Part shown: piece by piece, positions 53,102 through 63,198 of the stretch
How the letters are laid out: the number at the start of each line of letters is the position of its first letter
How positions within the stretch are numbered: position 1 is the first letter of the stretch
Assembly (NCBI RefSeq): GCF_003852535.1
Contig: NZ_QAJP01000003.1
Coordinates: 1-64,000, forward strand
Origin: Herminiimonas sp. KBW02
Lineage (GTDB): Bacteria; Pseudomonadota; Gammaproteobacteria; Burkholderiales; Burkholderiaceae_D
Reading direction: 5' to 3'
DNA: 64,000 nt
Translations under genes and position numbers: made by a program
Notes under the pieces: model-generated
Database searches by the model: none
What the model was told of the DNA's origin: nothing
What the model saw: only the letters and a program-made list of their open reading frames with translations

Positions 53102-54671
53102 TGCCCAGATAATTGGCCGCCGCTTCGCGATTACCGTGAAAGCGCTGCAGTACCTGCTGCAAATTTTCTTCCGCTAGCGGCAACACATGCGGGGCCGGAG
53201 CAGCGAGATGGCTGAGTTCGGGCGCGATGCTTTTCAGGAAGGCCGGGGTCAGGGCCTGTAATGGCGCCGCCGCCAGAAACAGCGCCAGGCGCTCCATCAG
53301 GTTACGCAGTTCGCGCACATTTCCCGGCCACGCATAAGCAGTCAGCACAGGCAGACAAGTCGATATCTCGGCCTGCAGATTGGCGGGCGACCGGACATCC
53401 AGCGCGGCCAGCGCAGTTTTTAAATACCATTCGGCCAAAGTAGCCAGGTCTTCCTTGCGCTCGCGCAAAGGTGGCAAGTCCAGTCGCAATACACTCAGCC
53501 GGTAAAACAGATCCGCGCGGAAGCGCCCCGCCCTCACCCGTGCATCAAGATCGCAATGCGTGGCACTGATGATGCGTACGCTCACAGGTATCGGCCGGGT
53601 GCCGCCCACCCGCACCACTTCACGCTCTTCCAGCACACGCAGCAAGCGCGTCTGCAAAGACAAAGGCATCTCGCCAATCTCATCCAGGAATAAGGTGCCG
53701 CGATGCGCGGCCTCAAACAAACCGGCACGGCCACCGCGCCGTGAGCCGGTGAATGCACCCTCTTCATAGCCGAATAATTCAGATTCCAGCAGCGACTCTG
53801 CCAATGCGCCGCAGTTGACTGCAACAAACGGATGGCCCGCCTGCGTCTTGCCCTGCATCAGCGGATGGGCGCGATGTATGGCTTGCGCGACCAGTTCCTT
53901 GCCGGTGCCGGTTTCGCCCTGGATTAATACGGTGGCAGCCGATTTCGCAAACAGTGTGATCGACTGCCGCACGCTTTCCATCGCGGCCGATTCACCTCGC
54001 AAGTCCTTGATGTGATGTTTGGCGCGCAAAGTGTCCGCCACCGGAAAGCTGCGTCCACGCGTCGCTTCCAGTTGCGTCAGACGCGCCAGTTCCAGTGCAT
54101 CTTCAAAAGCCTGCCGGATGGAGGCGGATGAATAGACAAACACACCGGTCAGGCCGGCCTCTTCGGCCAGATCGGTAACCAAACCCGCACCAACGATGGC
54201 TTTCACGCCAGCTGTTTTGAGTTCATTGATCTGTGCCCGTGCGTCTTCTTCGGTCACATAGGTGCGCTGCGCGATATGCAGGCCAAAAGTGGTCTGGAAT
54301 TCGGCCAGTGCGGGCATGGTTTCCTGGTAGGTGACGAGGCCGATATCCGGCGTGATCTTGCGTGCCCGCGCCAGCGCCTGCATCACATCGAAGCCGCTGG
54401 CCCTGGCGATGATGACGGGCACCGAGAGACGGCTTTTAAGATACGCGCCGTTCGAGCCCGCGGCAATCACGGCATCGCAACGTTCGGTCGCCAGTCGCTC
54501 GCGTATGTGCCGCACGGCATCTTCAAAGCCTAAATGGATGGGCTCGATATCGGCCTGATCATCAAATTCCAGCGTGATGTCGCGAAACAACTCGAACAAA
54601 CGCGAAATCGAAACGGTCCAGATCACCGGCTTGTCGGCTGCGTCACGGAAAGGAGAGGTCGAACGTTTCAT
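53037..54671 (-). CDS. prpR: Propionate catabolism sigma54-dependent activator PrpR
   Basis: This 544-residue protein has an N-terminal PrpR_N sensor domain (about 15-200; [36 protein letters not shown]) that in family members senses 2-methylcitrate. The AAA+ sigma54-activation domain (about 225-465) has Walker A GETGTGKE, the [18 protein letters not shown] loop and Walker [12 protein letters not shown]. The C-terminal Fis-type HTH has [26 protein letters not shown] instead of GAFTGA is the sigma54-contact loop. It is divergent from the prp operon and should activate the -24/-12 promoter at 54841. Confidence 0.95.
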   Translation of the reverse strand: MKRSTSPFRDAADKPVIWTVSISRLFELFRDITLEFDDQADIEPIHLGFEDAVRHIRERLATERCDAVIAAGSNGAYLKSRLSVPVIIARASGFDVMQALARARKITPDIGLVTYQETMPALAEFQTTFGLHIAQRTYVTEEDARAQINELKTAGVKAIVGAGLVTDLAEEAGLTGVFVYSSASIRQAFEDALELARLTQLEATRGRSFPVADTLRAKHHIKDLRGESAAMESVRQSITLFAKSAATVLIQGETGTGKELVAQAIHRAHPLMQGKTQAGHPFVAVNCGALAESLLESELFGYEEGAFTGSRRGGRAGLFEAAHRGTLFLDEIGEMPLSLQTRLLRVLEEREVVRVGGTRPIPVSVRIISATHCDLDARVRAGRFRADLFYRLSVLRLDLPPLRERKEDLATLAEWYLKTALAALDVRSPANLQAEISTCLPVLTAYAWPGNVRELRNLMERLALFLAAAPLQALTPAFLKSIAPELSHLAAPAPHVLPLAEENLQQVLQRFHGNREAAANYLGISRTTLWRRLQAADDAQDPVD

Positions 54672-54699
54672 GTTTCACCCGCACGTTTCAAACGTTTCA
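54665..54699. promoter_or_regulatory. Cluster of four GTTTCA repeats (candidate PrpR site)
   Basis: GTTTCA occurs at 54665, 54672, 54685 and 54694, giving direct repeats and the overlapping inverted form GTTTCAAAC. The cluster overlaps the prpR start codon and lies about 140-180 bases upstream of the sigma54 element, the usual distance for an activator site. Binding by PrpR and autorepression are inference. Confidence 0.55.
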
Positions 54700-54840
54700 A
54701 ATGTAACACGGCTTTTGTCTGCAACGTCGATATCGCGCAGCTTTGCGGAAACCCGCATCGCCGCTCAAGCATTTGATTTACAAGCAATTTCCATGGAGCC
54801 ACGCATATTGACAGTCGTTACGCATCCCGCAGCTGCGGCA

Positions 54841-54855
54841 TGGCACAGGCATTGC
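54841..54855 (+). promoter_or_regulatory. Sigma54 (-24/-12) promoter of the prp operon
   Basis: TGGCAC-AGGCA-TTGC matches the sigma54 consensus TGGCAC-N5-TTGC exactly. With the GC at -12, transcription should start near 54867, about 50 bases before the preferred first-gene ATG. It pairs with the divergent sigma54 activator prpR. Confidence 0.92.
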
Positions 54856-54915
54856 AAATACAGTACGCAGCGAACTCCGTGAAACACCATGAACACCCTG
54901 GCTAAAGGATATGCA

Positions 54916-55797
54916 ATGAGCAGTCAGTCCAACAGCAGCAAGCAAGTGTTACGTGACAAAGTAAATGCCCGCCGCGGCTTGCTGGTGCCCGGTGCCTTCA
55001 ATGCGCTGTCAGCACGTGTCATCGCCGACCTGGGTTACGAAGCGCTCTATATCACCGGCGCGGGCGTGACCAATATGTACTTCGGCATGCCGGACCAGGG
55101 CTTCATCGGCCTCAATGAACTGGCTGACCACACGGCCCGCATCCGTGACGCAGTTGATATCCCCATCATCGTCGATGCCGATACCGGCTTCGGCAACGCC
55201 CTGAATGTACGCCACACCATACGCACGCTGGAACGCGCCGGTGCCGATGCAGTGCAACTGGAAGACCAGGTTGCCCCCAAACGTTGCGGCCACTTCAACG
55301 GCAAGGAAGTGCTCTCCTGCGCTGAGATGGTCGGCAAGATACACGCCGCCGTTGATGCGCGCAGCGACGCCGGCATGCTGATCATGGCCCGCACCGACGC
55401 GCGCAGTGTGCATGGCTTCGAAGATGCACTGGAACGCGCGGCACGTTATAGCGAAGCCGGTGCCGATATCCTCTTCGTCGAAGCCACCGAAACCGCAGAT
55501 GAAATCCGCAAGCTGCCGCAGTTGCTGGACAAACCGCAACTGATGAACCTGGTCATAGGCGGCAAGACACCAATATTCAACGCCGATGAACTGGCCGACC
55601 TCGGCTACGGCATCGTGCTGTACGCGAATGCGGCCCTGCAAGGCGCGGTGGCGGGCATGCAAAAAGCCCTCACCGTGCTGCGCGACACGCATCGCCTGGA
55701 TGAAGACCCTGCGCTGGTCAGCCCGTTCAGCGAACGCCAGCGTCTGGTCAACAAACCTTATTTCGATCAACTGGAAAAGAAATACGCCGACAAATAA
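54916..55797 (+). CDS. prpB: PEP mutase/isocitrate lyase superfamily lyase in the prpB position
   Basis: The expected role is cleavage of 2-methylisocitrate to pyruvate and succinate. ATG 54916 behind AAAGGA gives 293 residues; ATG 54889 would add nine. The fold markers are Asp pair VDADTGFG, EDQVAPKRCGHFNGKEV with the catalytic Cys, and MARTDA. Other segments differ from enterobacterial PrpB, remembered as EDQVGAKRCGHRPNK, FPEA and YPLSAFRAMN: here FVEATE, GGKTPIF and LYANAALQGAV. These fit the dimethylmalate lyase/oxaloacetate-acting branch better. Position supports PrpB function; sequence leaves it open. Confidence 0.75.
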   Translation: MSSQSNSSKQVLRDKVNARRGLLVPGAFNALSARVIADLGYEALYITGAGVTNMYFGMPDQGFIGLNELADHTARIRDAVDIPIIVDADTGFGNALNVRHTIRTLERAGADAVQLEDQVAPKRCGHFNGKEVLSCAEMVGKIHAAVDARSDAGMLIMARTDARSVHGFEDALERAARYSEAGADILFVEATETADEIRKLPQLLDKPQLMNLVIGGKTPIFNADELADLGYGIVLYANAALQGAVAGMQKALTVLRDTHRLDEDPALVSPFSERQRLVNKPYFDQLEKKYADK

Positions 55798-55839
55798 GCA
55801 CAACAGATCACGAATACATACATCCACAAGGAGACAGGT

Positions 55840-57003
55840 ATGAGCGCATCACAGGAGACACCCGCTGCAGGCTTCAAACCCAAGAAATCCGTTGCACTCT
55901 CGGGCGTGACTGCAGGTAATACCGCACTCTGTACGGTCGGTAAAACCGGCAATGATTTGCACTACCGTGGTTACGACATCCTGGATATTGCTGACAGTTG
56001 TGAATTTGAAGAGATCGCCCACCTGCTGGTGCATGGCAAGCTGCCTACCGTGGCTGAACTGAAAGCCTACAAGATCAAACTCAAGGAATTGCGCGGCCTG
56101 CCTGCCAACGTCAAGGCTGCGCTCGAATGGCTGCCTGCTGCTTCACATCCGATGGACGTGATGCGTACCGGCGTCTCCGCCCTGGGTTGCGTGATTCCGG
56201 AAAAGGATGACCACAATGCACCCGGCGCACGTGACATCGCCGACAGGCTGATGGCTTCGTTAGGCTCCATCCTGCTCTATTGGTATCACTACAGCCACAA
56301 CGGCAAACGGATAGAAGTCGAAACTGACGATGATTCGATAGGCGCGCACTTCCTGCATCTGCTGCACGGTGAAAAACCATCTGCAAAATGGGAAAAGGCG
56401 ATGCACACCTCGCTCATCCTGTACGCCGAGCACGAATTCAACGCCTCGACGTTCACCGGACGCGTCATCGCCGGTACCGGCTCCGACATGTACTCCGCGA
56501 TCACCGGCGCCATCGGCGCGCTGCGCGGTCCCAAACATGGCGGCGCGAATGAATTCGCTTTTGAAATCCAGAAGCGCTACGAAAATCCGGACGAGGCAGA
56601 AGCCGATATCAAACGCCGCGTTGACAACAAGGAGGTGGTGATCGGCTTCGGTCACCCGGTCTACACCATCTCCGACCCACGCAACAAAGTCATCAAGGAA
56701 GTCGCACGCACCTTATCCAAGGATGCCGGCTCGATGAAGATGTACGACATCGCCGAGCGCCTCGAAACGGTGATGTGGGATGTCAAAAAAATGTTCCCCA
56801 ACCTCGACTGGTTCTCTGCTGTCTCGTATCACATGATGGGTGTGCCGACCGCCATGTTCACACCGCTGTTCGTGATCGCTCGCACCTCCGGCTGGGCCGC
56901 GCACATCATCGAGCAAAGGATAGACAACAAAATCATCCGTCCTTCCGCGCACTATGTCGGCCCGGAAGACCTCGCCTTCGTGCCGCTCGCCAAGCGCAAG
57001 TAA
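55840..57003 (+). CDS. prpC: 2-methylcitrate synthase
   Basis: PrpC condenses propionyl-CoA with oxaloacetate. This 387-residue citrate-synthase-fold protein has the catalytic triad His233 (GPKHGGANE), His272 (GFGHPVY) and Asp323 (NLDWFSA). It also has the PrpC-like N-terminus [26 protein letters not shown]. It lacks the extra N-terminal domain of large citrate synthases. AAGGAGA precedes the ATG, 42 bases after the previous stop. Confidence 0.95.
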   Translation: MSASQETPAAGFKPKKSVALSGVTAGNTALCTVGKTGNDLHYRGYDILDIADSCEFEEIAHLLVHGKLPTVAELKAYKIKLKELRGLPANVKAALEWLPAASHPMDVMRTGVSALGCVIPEKDDHNAPGARDIADRLMASLGSILLYWYHYSHNGKRIEVETDDDSIGAHFLHLLHGEKPSAKWEKAMHTSLILYAEHEFNASTFTGRVIAGTGSDMYSAITGAIGALRGPKHGGANEFAFEIQKRYENPDEAEADIKRRVDNKEVVIGFGHPVYTISDPRNKVIKEVARTLSKDAGSMKMYDIAERLETVMWDVKKMFPNLDWFSAVSYHMMGVPTAMFTPLFVIARTSGWAAHIIEQRIDNKIIRPSAHYVGPEDLAFVPLAKRK

Positions 57004-57034
57004 GCCGCTCAACCATACCGATTACAGGATACCC

Positions 57035-58486
57035 ATGTCTGCCCATATCTCTAACGTCCGTCCCAAACACGACAAAGTACTGGTCGATATCGTCGATTAC
57101 GTTACCAAGTACAGAATCTCTTCCAGGCTCGCCTACGACACCGCACGTAACTGCCTGATCGATACCCTCGGTTGTGGCCTGGAGGCACTCGAGTACCCTG
57201 CCTGTAAGAAACTGATGGGCCCCATCATCCCCGGCACCGTCGTGCCGAACGGCGCGAAAGTGCCAGGCACGCAATTCCAGCTCGATCCGGTACAGGCCGC
57301 ATTCAACATCGGCATGATGATCCGCTGGCTGGATTTCAACGACACCTGGCTGGCGGCGGAATGGGGACATCCTTCCGATAATCTTGGCGGCATCCTCGCT
57401 ACCGCTGACTGGCTTTCACGCGAAGCTGTCGCAGCGGGCAAGAAACCGCTGACGATGAAAGATGTGCTGACCGGCATGATCAAGGCACATGAAATCCAGG
57501 GTTGTATCGCGCTGGAAAATTCCTTCAACAAAGTCGGTCTCGATCACGTGGTGCTGGTCAAGGTTGCCTCTACCGCCGTTGTGGCCGAGATGCTGGGCCT
57601 GAGCCGGGATGAAATCCTGAATGCGGTGTCGCTGGCCTGGGTCGACGGGCAATCGCTGCGCACCTACCGCCACGCGCCAAATACCGGTTCACGCAAATCC
57701 TGGGCCGCAGGTGACGCAACCTCGCGTGCGGTACGTCTGGCCCTGATCGCAAAGACTGGTGAGATGGGTTATCCATCCGTGCTGACGGCCAAGACCTGGG
57801 GCTTTTACGACGTATTGTTCAAAGGCCAGCCGTTCAAGTTCCAGCGCAAGTACGCATCCTATGTGATGGAAAACGTGCTGTTCAAAATCTCGTTCCCTGC
57901 CGAGTTCCATTCACAGACTGCAGTGGAAGCGGCGATGACCCTGCATACGGAACTGGGTCGGCTCGGCAAGAAAGTTGAAGACATCAAGAAAATCACGATA
58001 CGTACGCACGAAGCCTGCATACGCATCATCGATAAAAAAGGTCCGCTCGATAATCCTGCGGATCGCGATCACTGCATCCAGTACATGGTGGCGGTACCGC
58101 TGATCTTTGGCCGCCTCACCGCAGCCGATTACGAAGATGCTGTCGCAGCGGATCAACGCATCGACGTCTTGCGCGACAAAATCGTGTGCGTCGAAGACAC
58201 CTCATTTACTGAGGATTATCACGATCCGAAGAAGCGCTCGATTGCGAATGCGCTGACGGTCGAATTCAGGGACGGCAAGAAACTCAAGGAAATCGTGGTC
58301 GAGTATCCGGTCGGTCATGCACGCCGTCGCAAGGAAGGCATACCGCTGCTGGAAGCCAAATTCAAGATCAACCTGGCGCGCCAGTTCCCGGCTAAGCAGC
58401 AGCAACGCATCCTTGACGTCTCACTCGACCAAAAGAAACTGGAAGCCATGCCGGTCCATGAGTATGTGGATCTGTATGTGATTTAG
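57035..58486 (+). CDS. prpD: 2-methylcitrate dehydratase
   Basis: PrpD converts 2-methylcitrate to 2-methyl-cis-aconitate without an iron-sulfur cluster. ATG 57035 gives 483 residues, the same length as the enterobacterial enzyme. Hallmarks include DTLGCGLEALEYPACKKLMGP, RWLDFNDTWLAAEWGHPSDN and DGQSLRTYRHAPNTGSRKSW. An upstream in-frame ATG at 56954 lies inside prpC and was rejected. Because the non-Fe-S prpD is present, no acnD/prpF pair is needed. Confidence 0.96.
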   Translation: MSAHISNVRPKHDKVLVDIVDYVTKYRISSRLAYDTARNCLIDTLGCGLEALEYPACKKLMGPIIPGTVVPNGAKVPGTQFQLDPVQAAFNIGMMIRWLDFNDTWLAAEWGHPSDNLGGILATADWLSREAVAAGKKPLTMKDVLTGMIKAHEIQGCIALENSFNKVGLDHVVLVKVASTAVVAEMLGLSRDEILNAVSLAWVDGQSLRTYRHAPNTGSRKSWAAGDATSRAVRLALIAKTGEMGYPSVLTAKTWGFYDVLFKGQPFKFQRKYASYVMENVLFKISFPAEFHSQTAVEAAMTLHTELGRLGKKVEDIKKITIRTHEACIRIIDKKGPLDNPADRDHCIQYMVAVPLIFGRLTAADYEDAVAADQRIDVLRDKIVCVEDTSFTEDYHDPKKRSIANALTVEFRDGKKLKEIVVEYPVGHARRRKEGIPLLEAKFKINLARQFPAKQQQRILDVSLDQKKLEAMPVHEYVDLYVI

Positions 58487-58575
58487 TCAGCAGTATCGCC
58501 TTTGCCAGCAAGTGCAAAGGCAGTTGCACCATAAGAGCGATACAAGACATAGCTTTATCTGGCCGGAGGAGACGT

Positions 58576-60480
58576 ATGAGTTTCGATGCCGCAGCATATG
58601 ACGCGTTTTACCGTTCATCGATAGATGACCCGCATACCTTCTGGGCCAAGCAAGCCCAACGCATAGACTGGCAGACGCCGTTCGGCAAGACGCTGGATTA
58701 CGACCAGCCTCCCTTCGCCAAATGGTTTGTCGGTGGCACCACCAACCTCTGCTACAACGCAGTCGATCGTCATCTGGCCACACGTGCAGACCAGCCAGCG
58801 CTGGTGGCTATCTCGACCGAGACGGATAGCGAGACCACCTACACTTATGCGCAATTGCATGCAGAAGTGAATCGCAGTGCCGCCATGATGCAGGCACTCG
58901 GCGTCAGACAAGGTGATCGCGTCCTGATCTACATGCCTATGGTGGCGGAAGCCGCATTCGCAATGCTGGCCTGCGCGCGCATAGGTGCGATTCACTCGGT
59001 GGTATTCGGCGGCTTTGCCTCCACCAGTCTGGCCACGCGCATAGACGATGCCACTCCTGTGCTCATCATTTCGGCCGATGCCGGTTCCCGCGGCTGCAAC
59101 ATCACTCCTTATAAAATCCTGCTGGATGAAGCGATCGCACTGGCCGAACACAAACCGGCTCACGTACTAATGCTGGATCGCGGCCTGGCACCGATGAAAA
59201 CCGTCGAAGGACGCGATGTCGATTACGCCAGTCTGCGCCAGCAACATATGGATGCCTCGGTACCGGTGACCTGGCTGGAATCTAACTCGCCGTCTTACAT
59301 CCTCTACACCTCTGGTACGACCGGCAAGCCAAAAGGCGTGCTGCGCGATGTAGGCGGCTATGCGGTTGCGCTCGCGACATCTATGGATTTGATTTTTTGC
59401 GGCAAACCCGGCGAGACCTTCTTCTGCACCTCGGATATCGGCTGGGTCGTCGGCCACTCCTACATCATCTACGGCCCCTTGCTGGCTGGCATGACCACCA
59501 TCCTGTATGAAGGTTTGCCGATACGACCGGATGCCTCGGTCTGGTGGAGCATCGTCGAGAAATACAAGGTCACACGCATGTCGTCGGCACCGACCGCGAT
59601 CCGCGTATTGAAGAAGCAGCCGCTGGAGCTGCTGCAGAAACACGACCTGTCTTCACTCAAGGCACTGTACCTCGCCGGTGAACCGCTGGATCAGACCACA
59701 TCCGACTGGATCTCGGGCGTACTCGGCGTGCCGGTCATCGATAATTACTGGCAGACTGAAACCGGCTGGCCCATCATCTCGGTGGCCAAGGGTGTGGGCG
59801 ACAAACCTACCCGCTCCGGCAGCCCCGGCCAGCCCATGTATGGCTACAAGGTCAAAGTCATCAATGAAGAAACTGGCGATGACTGCAAGGCCAATGAGAA
59901 AGGCGTGGTCATCATCGAAGGCCCGTTGCCACCAGGCTGTCTGCAAACCCTGTATGGCGACGACCAGCGCTTTGTCAGCACCTACTGGCGCAACTTCAAA
60001 CGCGAGGCTTACTCTACCTTCGACTGGGGCATACGCGATGCCGACGGCTATTACTTCATCCTCGGCCGTACTGATGACGTGATCAACGTTGCCGGCCACC
60101 GGCTGGGTACACGCGAGATAGAAGAAAGCATATCCAGCCACGCCAGCGTGTCCGAAGTCGCAGTGGTCGGCGTTGAAAATCCGATCAAGGGACAATGCGC
60201 AGTCGCTTTCGTGATCCTGAAGAATGCAGCGAACGCATCCAATCCGGAAGATGCGCGCAAACTGGAATGCGAAATCATGAAGGTAGTAGATAAACGACTG
60301 GGCCCTATCGGTCGCCCGTCGCATGTCTACTTTGTCAGCGCCTTGCCGAAGACGCGCTCCGGCAAACTCTTGCGCCGCTCGATACAGGCGATATGTGAGG
60401 GGCGCGATCCGGGTGATTTGTCGGTGATCGAAGATCCGGGCGCCCTGCAACAGATACGTAGCGCGCTGGTCACGGCTTAA
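58576..60480 (+). CDS. prpE: Propionyl-CoA synthetase
   Basis: PrpE activates propionate with ATP and CoA, feeding PrpC. This 634-residue acyl-CoA synthetase has the P-loop YTSGTTGKPKGVLRDVGG, DNYWQTETGWPI and the hinge-region TDDVINVAGHRLGT. The catalytic Lys is in LPKTRSGKLLRRS, about 36 residues from the C-terminus. GGAGGAG precedes the ATG. It is the last gene of the prp operon, 89 bases after prpD. Confidence 0.95.
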   Translation: MSFDAAAYDAFYRSSIDDPHTFWAKQAQRIDWQTPFGKTLDYDQPPFAKWFVGGTTNLCYNAVDRHLATRADQPALVAISTETDSETTYTYAQLHAEVNRSAAMMQALGVRQGDRVLIYMPMVAEAAFAMLACARIGAIHSVVFGGFASTSLATRIDDATPVLIISADAGSRGCNITPYKILLDEAIALAEHKPAHVLMLDRGLAPMKTVEGRDVDYASLRQQHMDASVPVTWLESNSPSYILYTSGTTGKPKGVLRDVGGYAVALATSMDLIFCGKPGETFFCTSDIGWVVGHSYIIYGPLLAGMTTILYEGLPIRPDASVWWSIVEKYKVTRMSSAPTAIRVLKKQPLELLQKHDLSSLKALYLAGEPLDQTTSDWISGVLGVPVIDNYWQTETGWPIISVAKGVGDKPTRSGSPGQPMYGYKVKVINEETGDDCKANEKGVVIIEGPLPPGCLQTLYGDDQRFVSTYWRNFKREAYSTFDWGIRDADGYYFILGRTDDVINVAGHRLGTREIEESISSHASVSEVAVVGVENPIKGQCAVAFVILKNAANASNPEDARKLECEIMKVVDKRLGPIGRPSHVYFVSALPKTRSGKLLRRSIQAICEGRDPGDLSVIEDPGALQQIRSALVTA

Positions 60481-60481
60481 A

Positions 60482-60518
60482 AGAAAAACGCTGGCATACC
60501 CTTGCAGATATGCCAGCG
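60482..60518 (-). terminator. Terminator for the second TonB receptor gene
   Basis: A 10-base perfect stem (CGCTGGCATA / TATGCCAGCG, 60489-60498 and 60509-60518) is followed on the reverse strand by TTTTTCTT. There is no T tract on the plus side, so it mainly ends the leftward receptor transcript, though it may also slow prpE transcription. Confidence 0.82.
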
Positions 60519-60543
60519 TGCACTATGCACCAGCTCTGAATGA

Positions 60544-63060
60544 TCAGAAACGTGGTGTGTATTTCAACGTCAGCAAAGCGCTGCGCGGCGTACCGTAGTG
60601 GTTATTCGATGAGCCGCTATTGTATGAAGGAATGTAATAGGTCTTGTCGAACAGGTTATTCACATTGAGCGCCAGCGATACCTCAGGCGTTACCTGATAA
60701 GCGACGCGTGTACTCCAGATGGTGAAACCAGGCACATTGAACTTGCTGTCATAGCTAAGTGCATGGCTCTGCGTACTCACACCGCCACCTACACTGAACT
60801 TGCTCAGATCGCCCGGCAGTTTATAGTCGGCCCACAATCTGAGCATATGCTTCGGCGTCCAGGTGCTGAATACTTTGCCCTGGTTTTCAGGATCTACCAG
60901 ATACTTGGTGGTGTTGAAGGTGTAACCGGCGAAGAGTTGCAAACCACGCAGTACTTCGCCACTGACCTCTGCTTCGAAGCCCTGGCTGCGTACTTTACCG
61001 GCGGCGCGTGAGCAATCATTGCCGTTACACAGGCCCAACCCATTCGGATCAGATACTGCACGATTTTTGTGGTCGTAACGGAACACCGCAAACGATGTAT
61101 TCACACGTCCATCCGCCAGCTCACCTTTGACACCAAGTTCATAGTTGGTACCGGTGATAGGCTTGATCGTCCCGCCGCCAAGTACCGGTGCTGACTGCAC
61201 CTCAAACACATCCGAATAGCTGGCGTAGGTCGACCATTGATTATTCAACGCATAGACCAGTCCACCATATGGTGTAAAGCGACCGGAAGCACTGTTGGTA
61301 CTTTCATAGCGTGGCGACGTACCACGTGCCGGTTCTGAATACATTTGCTCAAACCAGCTGACACGACCGCCGAGAATACCAGTCAGACGATCCGTGAGCT
61401 GCGCACGCCAGGTACCGTAGACGCCTTTTTGTTCGACGTCATAGCTACTGATGGTATTGGTCGATCCTGGCATCGCCAGTATGCTGGCATAGTCTTGCCA
61501 TGGGCGATTGTTATCTATCGCAAAGATGTTGCCACCAACCGTCCATTTCCGTGCAACGGCATCATCGGTATGATATTTGGAATAGTTGGCACCGAAGATA
61601 ACTTCATGTTTCATCGCCATCGCGTCGAAGCGGCCACGCACATAGGCATCCACACCGAATTGTTCGCCTTCCAGATTCATCGCGAAGTCACCGTAACGCA
61701 AGCCGCCGCCGCCCGGCAGGATGCCGTTACCCAAAGCAGATATACGCTGATGCGCGGAAGTATTTTTTTCCCGCATCGTAACTGCCGATACTTTGAACGA
61801 CCAGTTGTCATTGAAGCGATGATCGAGATCAGCATACACGCTGGTCTGATCGTTGTAGGCACGATTCCAGCCCGATCCGGTGTAGGTTGAGCGCGGCAAG
61901 CCTATGTCGCTATTATCCGCATACCGTGGCAAGCCGATAAAGGATGGACGGGAACGCGTTTCCTTGTTGCTGATACCAATGCCGACTGTCGTGTTCGGGC
62001 TAATGTCATAGTCCAGCGCGGCGTACAAGGTACGCGTATTTGACCAAACAGATTTGATGTAGGAATCGCTGCGATCTTCATCCAGTACTACGCGACCGCG
62101 CAATGTGCCTTCCGCATTCAGCGGGCCACCGGCATCCAGTTGCAAACCATAGCGATCCCAGGAACCAGCCTTGGCAGTCACTGTGACAGTCTTCTTCGCC
62201 TGGCCGCGTTTGCGTACGAAGTTAATCGCGCCGCCAGGACTGCCCGTGCCTTGTGTCAGACCAGCCGCACCACGCAGCACTTCGACCCGATCATAGAAGG
62301 CCAGCGATTCACTGCTCCAGTTACCAATCGAGTAGGTATTACGCGGCATGGGTACGCCGTCGTATTGGTAGCTATCGATCTGGAAACCGCGCGACATGAT
62401 GACCGTGCCGGGACCCACACCCTGGGTTGCTACCAGGCCGGTCGTATTGCCCACTGCATCGGCCAATGTAGTCAGCGCCTGATCATCCATGCGCTGCCGC
62501 GTCAGGACACTGACGGATTGCGGAATATCTTTCAGCTTTTGATCGCCACGGTTAAGCGTCACGATGCTGGATGAATATGACTGGCTGCCATCTGTAGTCG
62601 CGGTCGCCGCTGCAGTCACATGCACAACCGGCAAGTTGGCTTCACCGACTGGCACGCTGGGACGGCGGATGACGGCGCTGGGACCGTCTATCACTGCAAT
62701 CAGATCGGTGCCGTATAACAGCAAAGGCAAGGCTTCCTGCACGTTATAACTACCCTGCAAACCCCTGGTCTTCAGACCGTTGGTCAATTCAGTCGGGAAG
62801 GAAAGCAGGATGCCCGCTTCGCGGCCGAAGCGATTGAGTGCGGCTTCCAGCGAACCGGCAGGAATGTCGTAAGCCTTGCGTGCGGCAAAGCTGGCAGGTG
62901 TACCTGGCGCAGCATCTGCAGCCTGCACCAGGCTTGGTATGGCAACGATGGTGACGATGCTGGCGGCGAGAAAGAGTTGGCCGATGGCACTGGCGAGTAG
63001 CGCCGGTTTGCCTGGACTAAGCGTGCGCGCTTCAGGTCCGGTACAGAGTAGATGCTGCAT
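60544..63060 (-). CDS. Second TonB-dependent siderophore receptor with signalling domain
   Basis: ATG 63060 (MQHLLCTGPEARTLSPGK) behind AGGAAT gives 838 residues; an in-frame start at 63135 is unlikely. A signal peptide ends near VQA-ADAAPG. The secretin/TonB N-terminal domain follows (YDIPAGSLEAALNRFGREAGILLSF), then the plug (KDIPQSVSVLTRQRMDDQAL) and a barrel ending LLTLKYTPRF. Like the receptor at 48855 it belongs to the FecA/FpvA transducer class. fecR lies immediately upstream, so it is probably controlled by its own FecI-type sigma factor beyond the window. Confidence 0.94.
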   Translation of the reverse strand: MQHLLCTGPEARTLSPGKPALLASAIGQLFLAASIVTIVAIPSLVQAADAAPGTPASFAARKAYDIPAGSLEAALNRFGREAGILLSFPTELTNGLKTRGLQGSYNVQEALPLLLYGTDLIAVIDGPSAVIRRPSVPVGEANLPVVHVTAAATATTDGSQSYSSSIVTLNRGDQKLKDIPQSVSVLTRQRMDDQALTTLADAVGNTTGLVATQGVGPGTVIMSRGFQIDSYQYDGVPMPRNTYSIGNWSSESLAFYDRVEVLRGAAGLTQGTGSPGGAINFVRKRGQAKKTVTVTAKAGSWDRYGLQLDAGGPLNAEGTLRGRVVLDEDRSDSYIKSVWSNTRTLYAALDYDISPNTTVGIGISNKETRSRPSFIGLPRYADNSDIGLPRSTYTGSGWNRAYNDQTSVYADLDHRFNDNWSFKVSAVTMREKNTSAHQRISALGNGILPGGGGLRYGDFAMNLEGEQFGVDAYVRGRFDAMAMKHEVIFGANYSKYHTDDAVARKWTVGGNIFAIDNNRPWQDYASILAMPGSTNTISSYDVEQKGVYGTWRAQLTDRLTGILGGRVSWFEQMYSEPARGTSPRYESTNSASGRFTPYGGLVYALNNQWSTYASYSDVFEVQSAPVLGGGTIKPITGTNYELGVKGELADGRVNTSFAVFRYDHKNRAVSDPNGLGLCNGNDCSRAAGKVRSQGFEAEVSGEVLRGLQLFAGYTFNTTKYLVDPENQGKVFSTWTPKHMLRLWADYKLPGDLSKFSVGGGVSTQSHALSYDSKFNVPGFTIWSTRVAYQVTPEVSLALNVNNLFDKTYYIPSYNSGSSNNHYGTPRSALLTLKYTPRF

Positions 63061-63198
63061 ATTCGATTCCTGTTGTTGGTTTAGAGATGTGACTTGCTTA
63101 TCTCGTATGTCCAACCAAAATCGAAAACAGACCACCCCGAGAGAAAAAATATTCAGAACGTATTCTGAAACACATGCGCCGGATAAATTTCAGTATCT

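Noticed and set aside
54009-55827. 272-codon reverse frame opposite the prpB-like gene (55009-55827)
   Set aside because: Antisense to conserved lyase sequence; no family resemblance and no ribosome site.
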